Assembly (NCBI RefSeq): GCF_000325705.1
Contig: NC_019904.1
Coordinates: forward strand, 3,660,001-3,724,000
Direction of reading: 5' to 3'
DNA length: 64,000 nucleotides
DNA from: Echinicola vietnamensis DSM 17526
GTDB taxonomy: Bacteria > Bacteroidota > Bacteroidia > Cytophagales > Cyclobacteriaceae
In this document: piece after piece, positions 26,658 through 35,632 of the stretch
Layout: every line of letters begins with the position of its first letter
Position numbering within the stretch: position 1 is the stretch's first letter
The notes under the pieces: generated by a model
Seen by the model: the letters and a program-made list of their open reading frames with translations, nothing else
Told to the model about the DNA's origin: nothing
The model's database searches: none
Made by a program: the position numbers and the translations under genes

Positions 26658-28142
26658 ATGAGAATTAACCATTTAATTTTTCGATCTCTATTTTTGATCG
26701 TCATGTTGATGCTAAACATCAGTTGCAGTGAATCGGAGCCTGCACCAACGCCTGATGAGGAAGAGGAGGATGAAGTGTATGAAGGACCGGAATATGCTTT
26801 TCCAGGAGCAGAAGGTTATGGACAATATACCACTGGAGGTCGTGGTGGAGAGGTCTATTATGTAACTAGATTGGACGATGACAATAGTCCGGGTTCTCTG
26901 CGCTACGCTATAAACCAAGCAGGTAAACGAACGATTGTGTTTAATGTAGGAGGGACGATTGCGTTAAAATCAAAATTGAATATCAGTAGGGGCGATGTCA
27001 CCATCGCAGGTCAGACTGCTCCTGGGGGCGGGATCACCCTGAGGAATTATCCCGTGACCATCGATGCGGACAATATCATCATCCGTTATCTTCGCTTCAG
27101 GATGGGGGACACGGCAGACCAAGAAGGGGATGCCCTTGGTGGTCGGTTTCATAAAGACATTATCATTGACCACTGTTCCATGAGCTGGTCTACAGATGAG
27201 TGTGTTTCATTCTATGCGAATGAGAATTTCACCTTACAGTGGTGCATTATCGCTGAGAGCCTTAAGAACTCCGTTCATGAAAAAGGCAGTCATGGATATG
27301 GAGGCATTTGGGGTGGTCGGTATGCTTCCTTTCATCATAACTTACTGGCCCATCATGATAGCAGAAATCCACGACTGGGAGAAGAAGCGGGAAAAGCTTT
27401 TGCGCTGACGGATTTGGTGGATCTTCGGAATAATGTGATTTACAATTGGGGAAATAACGCGGCTTATGGCGGTGAAGCCATGAATGTCAATATCGTCAAC
27501 TGTTATTACAAACCCGGGCCGGCAAGTCCTTCGGGAAGTAAACGAAACCGGATCATGTCCATCGATAAAAATAAAAATGAAGGGACGGAGGTTTATGACA
27601 TTTGGGGCAAGTTCTATATTGATGGAAACGTGGTAGAGGGTAGCTCACAGACGTCAAATGACAACTGGACTTATGGTGTGTTTAACCAATTCCACAGCAG
27701 TTATGGCACGGTCAGTGATGCCGATAAGGCAGCCATGAAAATGAACCAACCGCATGAACTGGAAGGTTTTACGGTGACGACGCATGACGCTGAAGAGGCC
27801 TATGAGCTCGTACTGGGTCAGGCAGGAGCCAATTTAGAAAGAGATGAGGTGGATTCCCGGATAATTGCCAGTGTCCAAGAAGGGGATTTTGACGCACAGG
27901 GCTCCAACGGAAGCACCAACGGCATCATCGACACCCAAAGTGATGTGGGGGGCTGGCCGATGCTGGAAGCAGGGAAACCTGTGATCGATACGGATGAAGA
28001 TGGTATACCTGACGACTGGGAAACTACCCATGAATTGGATCCTGAAAATGCCGATGATGGTCGTGAGATCAAACCCGGGACGCCATATACCTACTTGGAA
28101 ATATACCTCAATAGTCTCGTTACCGATTTCCCATTGCCTTAA
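26658..28142 (+). CDS. Pectate lyase (PL1-type), lipoprotein with C-terminal calcium-binding repeat
   Basis: A 494-residue lipoprotein (lipobox ending MLNISC, Cys23) followed by an acidic linker (about 25-42). The beta-helix lyase domain shows FPGAEGYGQYTTGGRGG, GSLRYAINQAGKRTIVFNVGG, ITIAGQTAPGGGI-like, IDHCSMSWSTDECVSFY and RNNVIYNWGNNAAYGG, all typical of bacterial PL1 enzymes that cut polygalacturonate by beta-elimination with calcium. Residues about 440-465 (DTDEDGIPDDWE) form a thrombospondin-type-3-like calcium site. It likely sits on the cell surface making unsaturated oligomers for SusC. A CE8 gene follows after 10 bp. Paralogous to 31146-32510. Confidence 0.93.
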   Translation: MRINHLIFRSLFLIVMLMLNISCSESEPAPTPDEEEEDEVYEGPEYAFPGAEGYGQYTTGGRGGEVYYVTRLDDDNSPGSLRYAINQAGKRTIVFNVGGTIALKSKLNISRGDVTIAGQTAPGGGITLRNYPVTIDADNIIIRYLRFRMGDTADQEGDALGGRFHKDIIIDHCSMSWSTDECVSFYANENFTLQWCIIAESLKNSVHEKGSHGYGGIWGGRYASFHHNLLAHHDSRNPRLGEEAGKAFALTDLVDLRNNVIYNWGNNAAYGGEAMNVNIVNCYYKPGPASPSGSKRNRIMSIDKNKNEGTEVYDIWGKFYIDGNVVEGSSQTSNDNWTYGVFNQFHSSYGTVSDADKAAMKMNQPHELEGFTVTTHDAEEAYELVLGQAGANLERDEVDSRIIASVQEGDFDAQGSNGSTNGIIDTQSDVGGWPMLEAGKPVIDTDEDGIPDDWETTHELDPENADDGREIKPGTPYTYLEIYLNSLVTDFPLP

Positions 28143-28152
28143 AATTTACCTT

Positions 28153-29226
28153 ATGATTGATGTTCGCAAAGCAAAAGGCCTAATGAAAACGGGCTTGCTG
28201 CTGTTGTTACTTCCTCCTATAAGCTGTTCTGGGAGTGAGGAAATGACACCTGAAAAGGACACAGCAACAGGTGACATTACCTACGATTTTATAGTAGACC
28301 AAAAGGGATCAGGTGATTTTTTATCTGTTCAGGAAGCGATAGATGCCGCACGCTCCTTTCAGCAGGATCATCAGTACATTTTGGTGAAAAATGGCACTTA
28401 TCAGGAAGAAATAGAGATCCCAAAGGGAAAAGATAATTTGGTGCTGATCGGTGAAACAAAAGGCGAGGTGGTGTTAACGTTTGACAATGCCGCGGAGAAA
28501 ATCGATGAGGAGACAGGAGCGCCATTTGGAACGAGTGGATCGGCCAGTACTTATATTCACGGTGAAGGATTTGTGGCCGTGAACATGACCTTTGAGAACA
28601 GTGCTGGGACGGAGCATGGGCCAGGTTTGGCCGTTTATGTCAATAGCGACAGGGCTTTGTTTTACCATTGCAGTTTTTTAGGCAGACAGGATACTTTTTA
28701 TGGGAATAGAAAGCGAATGTTTCTTAAAAACTGCTACCTTGAAGGTACGGTTGATTTCATCTTTGGCCCGGTCACAGCGGTATTTGAAAACTGTGAAATC
28801 CACTCCTATGGAGGAACCTCCATCACTGCAGCTTCCACCGAGTCGTATGTGGATTATGGGTTGGTATTTCGGGAATGTACCCTTACCGCCGAATCAGGGG
28901 TGAAGACGGACCTGGGGAGGCCATGGAGACCATATGCTGCCGTCGCCTATATCCAGTGTGAAATGGGCGGTTTTATCAAACCGGCAGGATGGAACAATTG
29001 GGGAAACAGTGACAATGAACAGACTGCCCGATTTGTAGAGTATGGGAATACAGGAGCAGGGGCAACTACTACCCAAAGGGTCAGTTGGTCCAGGCAATTG
29101 GATGAGGATGAAGTTGGGGCTTATGAAACCCTCGAAGTTCTCCAATCAACCTATGCTGAAAATAAAGTAACGGACAACTGGGATCCTTATGTCCTTTTAG
29201 AGGATTTGTCCGAATTAATTAAATAG
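28153..29226 (+). CDS. Pectin methylesterase (CE8), copy 3, lipoprotein
   Basis: The frame is open from 27994, but that part overlaps the lyase gene; the ATG at 28153 (357 residues), or at 28183, gives a lipoprotein signal (MKTGLLLLLLPPISC). CE8 features: VDQKGSGDFLSVQEA, GPGLAVYVN in place of the usual GQAVA block, Asp180 in RQDTFYG, Asp201 in VDFIFGP and LGRPWRPYA. The first Gln of the oxyanion hole, present in the other two CE8 proteins here, is therefore replaced in this copy (AGTEHGPGLAV), so activity may differ. It is 10 bp after the lyase and 9 bp before the VOC gene. Confidence 0.9.
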   Translation: MIDVRKAKGLMKTGLLLLLLPPISCSGSEEMTPEKDTATGDITYDFIVDQKGSGDFLSVQEAIDAARSFQQDHQYILVKNGTYQEEIEIPKGKDNLVLIGETKGEVVLTFDNAAEKIDEETGAPFGTSGSASTYIHGEGFVAVNMTFENSAGTEHGPGLAVYVNSDRALFYHCSFLGRQDTFYGNRKRMFLKNCYLEGTVDFIFGPVTAVFENCEIHSYGGTSITAASTESYVDYGLVFRECTLTAESGVKTDLGRPWRPYAAVAYIQCEMGGFIKPAGWNNWGNSDNEQTARFVEYGNTGAGATTTQRVSWSRQLDEDEVGAYETLEVLQSTYAENKVTDNWDPYVLLEDLSELIK

Positions 29227-29235
29227 ATAATCACT

Positions 29236-29625
29236 ATGAAATTTGAGCATTTTGCGATCAATGTAGCCCAACCTCGGGCCATGTCAGATTGGTATGAAAA
29301 GCATATTGGCCTTAGTGTTGTGAGCAAGCAAGACTCCAGTCCTTACATGACTTTTCTTGCAGATGACAGTGATACCATCATGTTGGAGATTTATAACAAT
29401 CCAAAAGCACCTGTACTGGAATTTAATAGCCAACACCCTTTGGTGCTTCATTTGGCGCTGGTATCGGAAGATCCCGCGGCTGACCGAGACAGATTAGTTG
29501 CTGCAGGGGCCGAAGTGATCAGTGATGATGTCCTTGAGGACGGATCGCACTTGGTCATGTTAAAGGATCCCTGGGGCTTGGCTTTGCAGCTCTGCAAACG
29601 CGCTAAACCCATGCTCAAGCTTTAA
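29236..29625 (+). CDS. VOC-superfamily (glyoxalase/dioxygenase fold) protein
   Basis: A 129-residue cytosolic protein made of two beta-alpha-beta-beta-beta units, the VOC fold. Candidate metal ligands are His5 (FEHFAIN), Glu51 (MLEIYNN), His72 (VLHLAL) and Gln118 (DPWGLALQL), the last replacing the Glu usual at that place. It begins 9 bp after a pectin methylesterase and is probably co-transcribed with pectin genes. Its substrate is unknown. A role on an unstable keto-uronate or another intracellular breakdown product is a guess from context only; an unrelated detoxification role is equally possible. Confidence 0.75.
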   Translation: MKFEHFAINVAQPRAMSDWYEKHIGLSVVSKQDSSPYMTFLADDSDTIMLEIYNNPKAPVLEFNSQHPLVLHLALVSEDPAADRDRLVAAGAEVISDDVLEDGSHLVMLKDPWGLALQLCKRAKPMLKL

Positions 29626-29728
29626 TCATTAGCGCTCTATTAATCTATAGGGTTGATCTGTTTATTGAATTGAACAGAGGTCAATTATATTGACCGATTG
29701 TAAAAAATAAAATAAAGAAAAAGAAATC

Positions 29729-31162
29729 ATGACACATCGATATAAATTCACCTCGCTATTGGGAATGCTTTTCGGCTTGACACTGATGGTCAGTTGTAGC
29801 AAAAAGGAGCAATCGGAAAACACCATTGTTCCCAGTGTTTGGGATCAGGTTCCGGCCATATTAGAAAGTATCCAAAAGCCCTCGTTTCCCGATCAGACTT
29901 TTGTGATTTCTGATTTTGGCGCCGTGGGAGATGGGAGCACAGACGCTAGTCAGGCGATCAAATCGGCCATTCAAGCCTGCGCAGAAGCTGGAGGAGGTAA
30001 GGTGGTCGTTCCACCGGGGGATTATCCCACAGGTCCCATTTATTTGGAAAGCAATGTGAATTTGCATTTGGAGAAGGACGCAAGGTTGATGTTTTCCACT
30101 GATCCAAAAGACTATTTGCCACTCGTCTATACCCGCTGGGAAGGCGTAGAGCTGATGAATTACTCTCCCTTGGTATATGCCTTTGAGGAAGAAAACATCG
30201 CTATCACAGGTGAAGGAATACTTGACGGTCAGGCCAATGAGACCAATTGGTGGCCTTGGAAAGGAAAAACCCAGTATGGCTATACGGAAGGAGACCCGCA
30301 ACAAGAAGATGCCGATAAAAGGCATGCCCTATTCCAGATGGCAGAAGATGGTGTACCTGTTGAAGAGCGAAAGTTTGGTGAGGGATTTTACCTCCGGCCT
30401 CAGTTTGTACAGCCATACCGCTGCAAAAATGTGCTGGTGGAAGGTGTTAAAATCGTCAATTCACCAATGTGGATATTAAATCCTGTATTGTGCGAGAATG
30501 TGACCATTGAAGGCGTGACTGTAGAGAGCCACGGCCCTAATTCAGACGGTTGTGATCCGGAATCCAGTAAGAATGTGTTGATCAAAGACTGTTATTTCAA
30601 TACCGGTGATGATTGCATTGCCATCAAATCAGGCAGGAATGCCGACGGTAGACGAATCAACGTGCCCAGTGAAAATATCATTATCCAAAACTGTAAAATG
30701 GCCGATGGTCATGGTGGAGTGGTGATCGGTAGTGAGATTTCTGGAGGGGTAAGGAATGTTTTCGCAGAAAACTGTGAAATGAACAGTCCTCATTTGGACA
30801 GGGCCCTTCGCATCAAAACCAGTTCCATGAGGGGCGGGATCATAGAAGATATTTACCTGAGAAATATCGACGTGGGGCAGATAGCCCAGCAAGTGGTCAG
30901 GGTGAACATGTTTTATGAAGATAGCGGGGCCTATGTGCCCACTGTCCGCAATATCCATGTGGAAAACATGACAGTGGAGAATGGCGGAAAAGTAGGGGTC
31001 CTCTTGGAAGGATATGAAAATTCCCCAGTAGAAAATATCACCTTGGAAAATGTCAACATTAAAAATGCCGAAGAGGCCTATACGTTTTCCAATGTGAAAG
31101 GAGTGCGATTTAAGAATGTTACCATCAATGGCAAAGCGGTGAGTTATGGGCAAGAAGAGTAA
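29729..31162 (+). CDS. Polygalacturonase-type GH28, copy 2, lipoprotein
   Basis: A 477-residue lipoprotein (lipobox ending LMVSC) with a GH28 beta-helix. Motifs: FGAVGDGSTDASQAI, then Asp273 and Asp276 in NSDGCDPES, Asp294 and Asp295 in GDDCIAIKSG, HGGVVIGSEISGG near 325, and RIKTSSMRGG. These match exo-acting bacterial GH28 enzymes that release galacturonate from oligogalacturonides. The lipid anchor distinguishes it from copy 1. Its 3' end overlaps the next pectate lyase gene by 17 bp, so the two are translationally coupled. Confidence 0.94.
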   Translation: MTHRYKFTSLLGMLFGLTLMVSCSKKEQSENTIVPSVWDQVPAILESIQKPSFPDQTFVISDFGAVGDGSTDASQAIKSAIQACAEAGGGKVVVPPGDYPTGPIYLESNVNLHLEKDARLMFSTDPKDYLPLVYTRWEGVELMNYSPLVYAFEEENIAITGEGILDGQANETNWWPWKGKTQYGYTEGDPQQEDADKRHALFQMAEDGVPVEERKFGEGFYLRPQFVQPYRCKNVLVEGVKIVNSPMWILNPVLCENVTIEGVTVESHGPNSDGCDPESSKNVLIKDCYFNTGDDCIAIKSGRNADGRRINVPSENIIIQNCKMADGHGGVVIGSEISGGVRNVFAENCEMNSPHLDRALRIKTSSMRGGIIEDIYLRNIDVGQIAQQVVRVNMFYEDSGAYVPTVRNIHVENMTVENGGKVGVLLEGYENSPVENITLENVNIKNAEEAYTFSNVKGVRFKNVTINGKAVSYGQEE

Positions 31163-32510
31163 ATATCGTTTTGGCCTGTTTTTGTTATACTTACTGTTTT
31201 CTTTTTCCTCCCATGGTCAACATGATCCTGACAGGGAATCAAATGAAAGGGCAATTGCCTTTCCAGGAGCAGATGGTTTTGGGAAGTATACTAGCGGAGG
31301 CCGTGGAGGCAAAGTGTATGTAGTGACCAATCTAAATGATGAAGGACCGGGAAGTTTGAGGGAAGCCATCCGAAAGAAAGAGCCCCGGATTATTGTTTTT
31401 GCCGTATCCGGAAATATCCAATTGGAATCCAGCTTGGACATTAACCATGGAGACCTTACCATTGCCGGACAGAGTGCTCCGGGTGGAGGGATTACCTTGC
31501 AGCATTATCCCATAAAGATCAAAGGAGAAAACATCATCATCAGGTATATTCGGAGTCGTATGGGTGATGAAAAGGGAGTTCAGGACGATGCCATGAGCTG
31601 TTTGCGGCAGAAGGATGTGATCATCGACCATTGTTCGCTAAGTTGGGCCACGGATGAGTGTGGATCCTTTTATGACAATGAAAATTTCACCCTGCAGTGG
31701 TGTATCGTATCGGAGAGTCTGAATGCATCTGTTCACGAAAAGGGAAACCATGGCTATGGAGGGATCTGGGGTGGGAACAAAGCCAGTTTTCATCATAACC
31801 TGATCGCTAATCATGCCAGCAGACTACCCCGGTTTAATGGTGCCCGAACCAGTAAAAATCCAGCCCATGAAGTGGTGGATTTCAGGAACAATGTCATTTA
31901 TAACTGGAAGAACAACAACGCGTATGGCGGTGAGCAGGGGCATTATAATATGGTGGGCAATTATTATCAACCCGGCCCTGCCACTGCGTCCAATGAAGAT
32001 CGGATCATTGAGCCTTACGAACCTTATGGGCAATTTTATCTCTCCGGAAACGTCAATGCCCAAGACTGTAAAATCTCAAAAGATAACCGTTTAGGAGTGG
32101 ATGGCGTGCCGGATGTAAATGCGGTACTGGTGCATGAACCATTTCCTTTTTTGATGGATCAAGGGACGGAAAAAGCGTCTATAGCTTATTTGCGAGTGCT
32201 TAACCATGCCGGGGCGAGCTATCAGCGTGACAAAGTAGATAAACGCCTGCTAAAGGAGGTGAAAAAGGGCAACAGTTCCGCTGGAAATGCCCAAAATGGT
32301 ATCATCGATAGTCAGGACGATGTAGGCGGATGGCCCACGTTAAGGTCAAAAAAGCCGCCAAAAGACACCGACAGCGATGGGATGCCTGATGCTTGGGAGA
32401 AGGAAATGGGACTGGATAGTCATGACCCTACTGATGCGGCTGGAAATACCCTCCATGAGTTTTATACAAGTGTGGAGGTCTACTTAAATAGTTTGGTGTC
32501 CGACAATTAA
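31146..32510 (+). CDS. Pectate lyase (PL1-type), secreted
   Basis: A 454-residue lyase with a Sec signal peptide (ending FSSHGQ, about residue 25), not a lipoprotein. It shares FPGADGFGKYTSGGRGG, GSLREAI, ITIAGQSAPGGGIT, IDHCSLSWATDECGSFY and RNNVIYNWKNNNAYGG with the lyase at 26658, and also ends with a DTDSDGMPDAWE calcium-type repeat. One enzyme is thus anchored and one released or periplasmic. It overlaps the GH28 gene by 17 bp and closes the pectin gene run. Confidence 0.93.
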   Translation: MGKKSKYRFGLFLLYLLFSFSSHGQHDPDRESNERAIAFPGADGFGKYTSGGRGGKVYVVTNLNDEGPGSLREAIRKKEPRIIVFAVSGNIQLESSLDINHGDLTIAGQSAPGGGITLQHYPIKIKGENIIIRYIRSRMGDEKGVQDDAMSCLRQKDVIIDHCSLSWATDECGSFYDNENFTLQWCIVSESLNASVHEKGNHGYGGIWGGNKASFHHNLIANHASRLPRFNGARTSKNPAHEVVDFRNNVIYNWKNNNAYGGEQGHYNMVGNYYQPGPATASNEDRIIEPYEPYGQFYLSGNVNAQDCKISKDNRLGVDGVPDVNAVLVHEPFPFLMDQGTEKASIAYLRVLNHAGASYQRDKVDKRLLKEVKKGNSSAGNAQNGIIDSQDDVGGWPTLRSKKPPKDTDSDGMPDAWEKEMGLDSHDPTDAAGNTLHEFYTSVEVYLNSLVSDN

Positions 32511-32592
32511 CCTGTGGGGAGCTAGGAAAATGTCCATGGAGCTGCGGGCGAACGGGACCTATCATCAGTGTGTCATTGGAAATTTTTGGGCT

Positions 32593-32635
32593 ACAGGGAT
32601 CAAGTAAAAAAGAATTTTTAGTTTTTGATCCCTGT
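32593..32635. terminator. Inverted repeat at the end of the pectin operon
   Basis: ACAGGGATCAA (32593-32603) and TTGATCCCTGT (32625-32635) form an 11-bp stem around an A/T-rich loop. There is no T-run after it, so intrinsic termination is uncertain. The rest of the gap 32511-32794 holds nothing else I can support. Confidence 0.5.
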
Positions 32636-32794
32636 GGCCATGCCTGGTAACGAATAGCTATTCCAATGCATATGGTTTGACCCGTGTTCAGTTCCTCATT
32701 TTTCGTTTGACCATCAATTACCATAATTTTAAAATTGCACAACTCTTTTTTGGATGAGGTCATATATTCGGTAAATTGAAGTGGATTATTTGTT

Positions 32795-33820
32795 ATGGAA
32801 AAAAGAGTTGATTTTTCAGAAATTCAAGCGACCTTAAAACAAGTGCTTTTGCATCATCAATTTACAGATGAAAAGGCGGCCCTTAGTGCCTATCTATTTG
32901 CAAAAGCCAGTTTGGACGGCGTGCCTTCGCACGGCCTGAATCGGTTTTTGGATTACCTAAGGTACGTAGACCTGGGATGGATCATTCCTACAGCTGATCC
33001 GGAAGTTGTGGCCAAATTCGGGAGTTTTGAGCGGTGGAACGGGCATTCAGGGCCTGGGAACCTCAATGCCCATGCTGCTATGGATGCTGCTATTTCCATG
33101 GCAAAATCCACTGGTTTTGGTGTGGTAGCACTGCAGCATACCAACCATTGGATGAGAGCCGGGAATTACGGTTGGCAAGCCGTGGAGGCGGGGTGTATAG
33201 GGATCTGTTTTACCAATACCAAACCGAATATGCCAGGCTGGGGAGGAAGTGAGCCCAAGCTGGGGAACAATCCGTTAGTGGTGGCCATACCCCGTCAAAA
33301 TGGCCCTATCGTCTTGGATATGGCGATGTCCCAGTTTGCTTATGGAAAAATGGCCATTCATGCCAAAGCGGGCAAAGAAATGCCTTATGACGCAGGGTTT
33401 GATGAAGCCGGAAACCTTAGCCGTTCCCCATCGGCCATTATCGAAAAGGAAATGGCCCTGCCCATTGGTTTGTGGAAAGGTGCCGGGCTTTCCTTGGTGT
33501 TGGATATGCTTGCGATGGTCTTGTCCGGTGGTGATGCCACTCACGAGGTAGGAACGCATGAGGGTGAAAGAGGGCTTTCCCAGGTTTTTTTGGCACTAGA
33601 TCCTAAAGGTTTTGGATTGGAGGAATGGATGGAAGAGCGGCTTGACAAGGTCATACAGGACTTGAAGAAAAGCGGTGTCTTTCAGGAAGGCGACTCGCTC
33701 CGCTATCCTGGTGAACAAACACTCAACACAAGGGATTATAACACTCGAAATGGGGTTCCGGTGGATGAGGATATCTGGCGTGATATAAAAAAATACTTGC
33801 ATGAAGAAAATCAAGGATAA
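32795..33820 (+). CDS. Ldh-family NAD(P)-dependent oxidoreductase (malate/L-lactate dehydrogenase family)
   Basis: A 341-residue cytosolic enzyme of the family that includes L-sulfolactate and ureidoglycolate dehydrogenases and B. subtilis YjmC. Landmarks: HGLNRFLDYLRYVD, GVVALQHTNHWMRAGNYGWQAVEAG with the conserved catalytic His, CFTNTKPNMPGWGG, and GNNPLVVAIPR. YjmC is encoded inside the B. subtilis hexuronate operon, so a reductive step on a uronate-derived keto acid fits the context. The substrate is inferred, not shown. It overlaps the next oxidoreductase by 20 bp. Confidence 0.85.
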   Translation: MEKRVDFSEIQATLKQVLLHHQFTDEKAALSAYLFAKASLDGVPSHGLNRFLDYLRYVDLGWIIPTADPEVVAKFGSFERWNGHSGPGNLNAHAAMDAAISMAKSTGFGVVALQHTNHWMRAGNYGWQAVEAGCIGICFTNTKPNMPGWGGSEPKLGNNPLVVAIPRQNGPIVLDMAMSQFAYGKMAIHAKAGKEMPYDAGFDEAGNLSRSPSAIIEKEMALPIGLWKGAGLSLVLDMLAMVLSGGDATHEVGTHEGERGLSQVFLALDPKGFGLEEWMEERLDKVIQDLKKSGVFQEGDSLRYPGEQTLNTRDYNTRNGVPVDEDIWRDIKKYLHEENQG

Positions 33821-34811
33821 TGAAGTCCGGTGGGGGATTATAGGAGTAGGGGACGTGTGCGAAGTCAAGAGTGCTCCTGCCATGAATTTGGTGGAAAACA
33901 GCCGATTGGTAGCCGTAATGCGTAGAAATGAGGAAAAGGTGAAGGATTATGCCAAGCGACATCAAGTCCCCAAATGGTATACCGATGGGGAGGCATTGAT
34001 AAATGATCCTGATGTCAATGCCATCTATATCGCGACACCTCCCGATGTTCACAAAGACTATACGTTAATGGCCGCCGAAGCGGGTAAGCCCGTTTATGTG
34101 GAAAAACCCATGGCCAGAACTTATGCAGAATGTCAGGATATGATTCAGGCCTGTGAAAAGGCGAAGGTTCCCCTTTACGTGGCGTATTACAGAAGGGCTT
34201 TACCCCATTTCCTGAAAATCAAAAGCTTGATTGATGAAGGAGCCATCGGAGACGTTCGTCATGTTTCTATCCAGATGAATCAGGTGCCCAAACCTGAGGT
34301 GGTCAAGCATCAGAAGCATCACTGGAGGGTGGATCCTTCCATAGCCGGTGGAGGGTATTTTTATGATTTGGCCAGTCATCAGCTGGACTTCTTGGATTTT
34401 GCTTTGGGGCCTATCCAATCTGCCAAAGGAATGGCCGCGAATCAAGCGGAGCTGTATGCAGCAGAAGATATGGTAGTAGCGTCTTTTGTATTTGAATCTG
34501 GTGTACTGGGAAGTGGCAGCTGGTGTTTCGCTTCCAGTAAAACAGATGTGAAGGACATTACCGTCATTTATGGGAGTAAAGGGAGCATTAGCTACGAAAC
34601 GTTTGGGGCTGGTAATGTACTGCTTGAAACCGATGATCACGGGAAAGAATTATTTGAATTTTCTTTGCCTAAGCATATTCAAATGCCTTTGATTCAGTTG
34701 GTAGTGGGTGATCTCTTAGGATTGACTTTAAGTCCATCAGACGGGGTATCTGGAAGCAGAACCAATCAAATATTGGAAGCAATTGTTGGGAAGTGTTCAA
34801 ATATAAGTTAA
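33801..34811 (+). CDS. Gfo/Idh/MocA-family oxidoreductase
   Basis: A 336-residue NAD(P)-dependent enzyme: Rossmann motif WGIIGVGDVCEVKSAPA at the N-terminus, the catalytic-lysine EKPMA segment (VYVEKPMARTY, about residue 96), and a C-terminal GFO/IDH substrate domain containing GGYFYDLASHQLDFLDF. Members oxidise or reduce sugars and sugar acids; which one is not visible. It overlaps the Ldh-family gene by 20 bp and is likely in one operon with it. Stop codon lies inside the first unit of the 29-bp array. Confidence 0.88.
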   Translation: MKKIKDNEVRWGIIGVGDVCEVKSAPAMNLVENSRLVAVMRRNEEKVKDYAKRHQVPKWYTDGEALINDPDVNAIYIATPPDVHKDYTLMAAEAGKPVYVEKPMARTYAECQDMIQACEKAKVPLYVAYYRRALPHFLKIKSLIDEGAIGDVRHVSIQMNQVPKPEVVKHQKHHWRVDPSIAGGGYFYDLASHQLDFLDFALGPIQSAKGMAANQAELYAAEDMVVASFVFESGVLGSGSWCFASSKTDVKDITVIYGSKGSISYETFGAGNVLLETDDHGKELFEFSLPKHIQMPLIQLVVGDLLGLTLSPSDGVSGSRTNQILEAIVGKCSNIS

Positions 34812-34917
34812 AAACAATATAAAATATATTTATAAGTTTAAATACCTATAAATAATAATTATAAGTTTTTTAGCTTATAAATTGATTTTATAAGTACTAA
34901 GTGCTATATTTAGAACG
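34802..34917. repeat. 29-bp periodic AT-rich array upstream of satD-like gene
   Basis: TATAAGT begins at 34802, 34831, 34860 and 34889, exactly 29 bp apart. A second TATA motif begins 16 bp after each of these (34818, 34847, 34876, 34905). The four 29-bp units are otherwise diverged, so the fixed motif phase stands out. The array fills the gap from the stop of the preceding gene to just before the ATG at 34934. Its place makes it a candidate operator array for the SatD-like protein, but chance AT-richness contributes. Confidence 0.6.
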
Positions 34918-34933
34918 GTTATAGGATCCCTAT

Positions 34934-35632
34934 ATGGCAAAAGTTACGGTAATATCAGGAGACGTCGTTTCTTCTACCAGCTTGGTAAAAGAAGATAGGC
35001 TAATGTTACATGACCGTTTAAAGGATTTGTTCGGTCAGCTATCCTCAAAATTCGATACTTATGGGAGAGTCCTGAAGGGAGATTACATAGAGTGTGTGTG
35101 CAGGATGCCAGCAGAGTCGCTTGCAGTGGCGTTGGCCATTAAGAGCTATGTAAAATCAATTGAGGTACAAGACGGCGAAGACAGCAGTGATCAAAACCGT
35201 ATTAAATTGTTCAAGACCCATGGTATTCGCTTGGCCTTAGGTTATGGAGAGCTTTCTACGTTTGATACGGACACGGGGGTGATCGATGGTGAGGCCATTT
35301 ACCTTTCTGGACGAAAGGTGAACGAACACAGTGGCCGTAAGAAGCAAAGGATCGTGATCAAACAGACCTTGTTTTTCGAATCAAATGAAGCAACATTAAA
35401 GGACCAATTTGATCCGGTGATGGGGCTCTTGGATGTGCTGATCAGCAAGGCTACTGCCCGTCAGTCTGAGGTTTTATACTGGAAATTGATGGGGTTGAGT
35501 GAAGATGAGATCGCGCAGAAGTTTGGTGTAAGCCAGTCTGTGATCAATCAGCACAGCACCAGTGTTGGCTGGAATGCCATTGAAGAAACCGTAGCCTATT
35601 ATCATCGTACCATAATGCGTCACCACTCATGA
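34934..35632 (+). CDS. SatD-family protein with C-terminal helix-turn-helix
   Basis: A 232-residue protein resembling the SatD family. The N-terminus (VTVISGDVVSSTSLV) and LKGDYIECVC, IRLALGYGELSTFD resemble a nucleotide-cyclase-like fold without its catalytic residues. Residues about 178-210 (SEVLYWKLMGLSEDEIAQKFGVSQSVINQH) read as a helix-turn-helix, so DNA binding is likely. It overlaps the following DUF3307 gene by 4 bp, a pairing that recurs in bacteria. The 29-bp array directly upstream could be its own operator. Physiological role unknown. Confidence 0.75.
   Translation: MAKVTVISGDVVSSTSLVKEDRLMLHDRLKDLFGQLSSKFDTYGRVLKGDYIECVCRMPAESLAVALAIKSYVKSIEVQDGEDSSDQNRIKLFKTHGIRLALGYGELSTFDTDTGVIDGEAIYLSGRKVNEHSGRKKQRIVIKQTLFFESNEATLKDQFDPVMGLLDVLISKATARQSEVLYWKLMGLSEDEIAQKFGVSQSVINQHSTSVGWNAIEETVAYYHRTIMRHHS

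Noticed and set aside
27994..28152. Upstream extension of the third CE8 frame
   Set aside because: It overlaps the pectate lyase gene and would bury the lipoprotein signal; ATG at 28153 is preferred.
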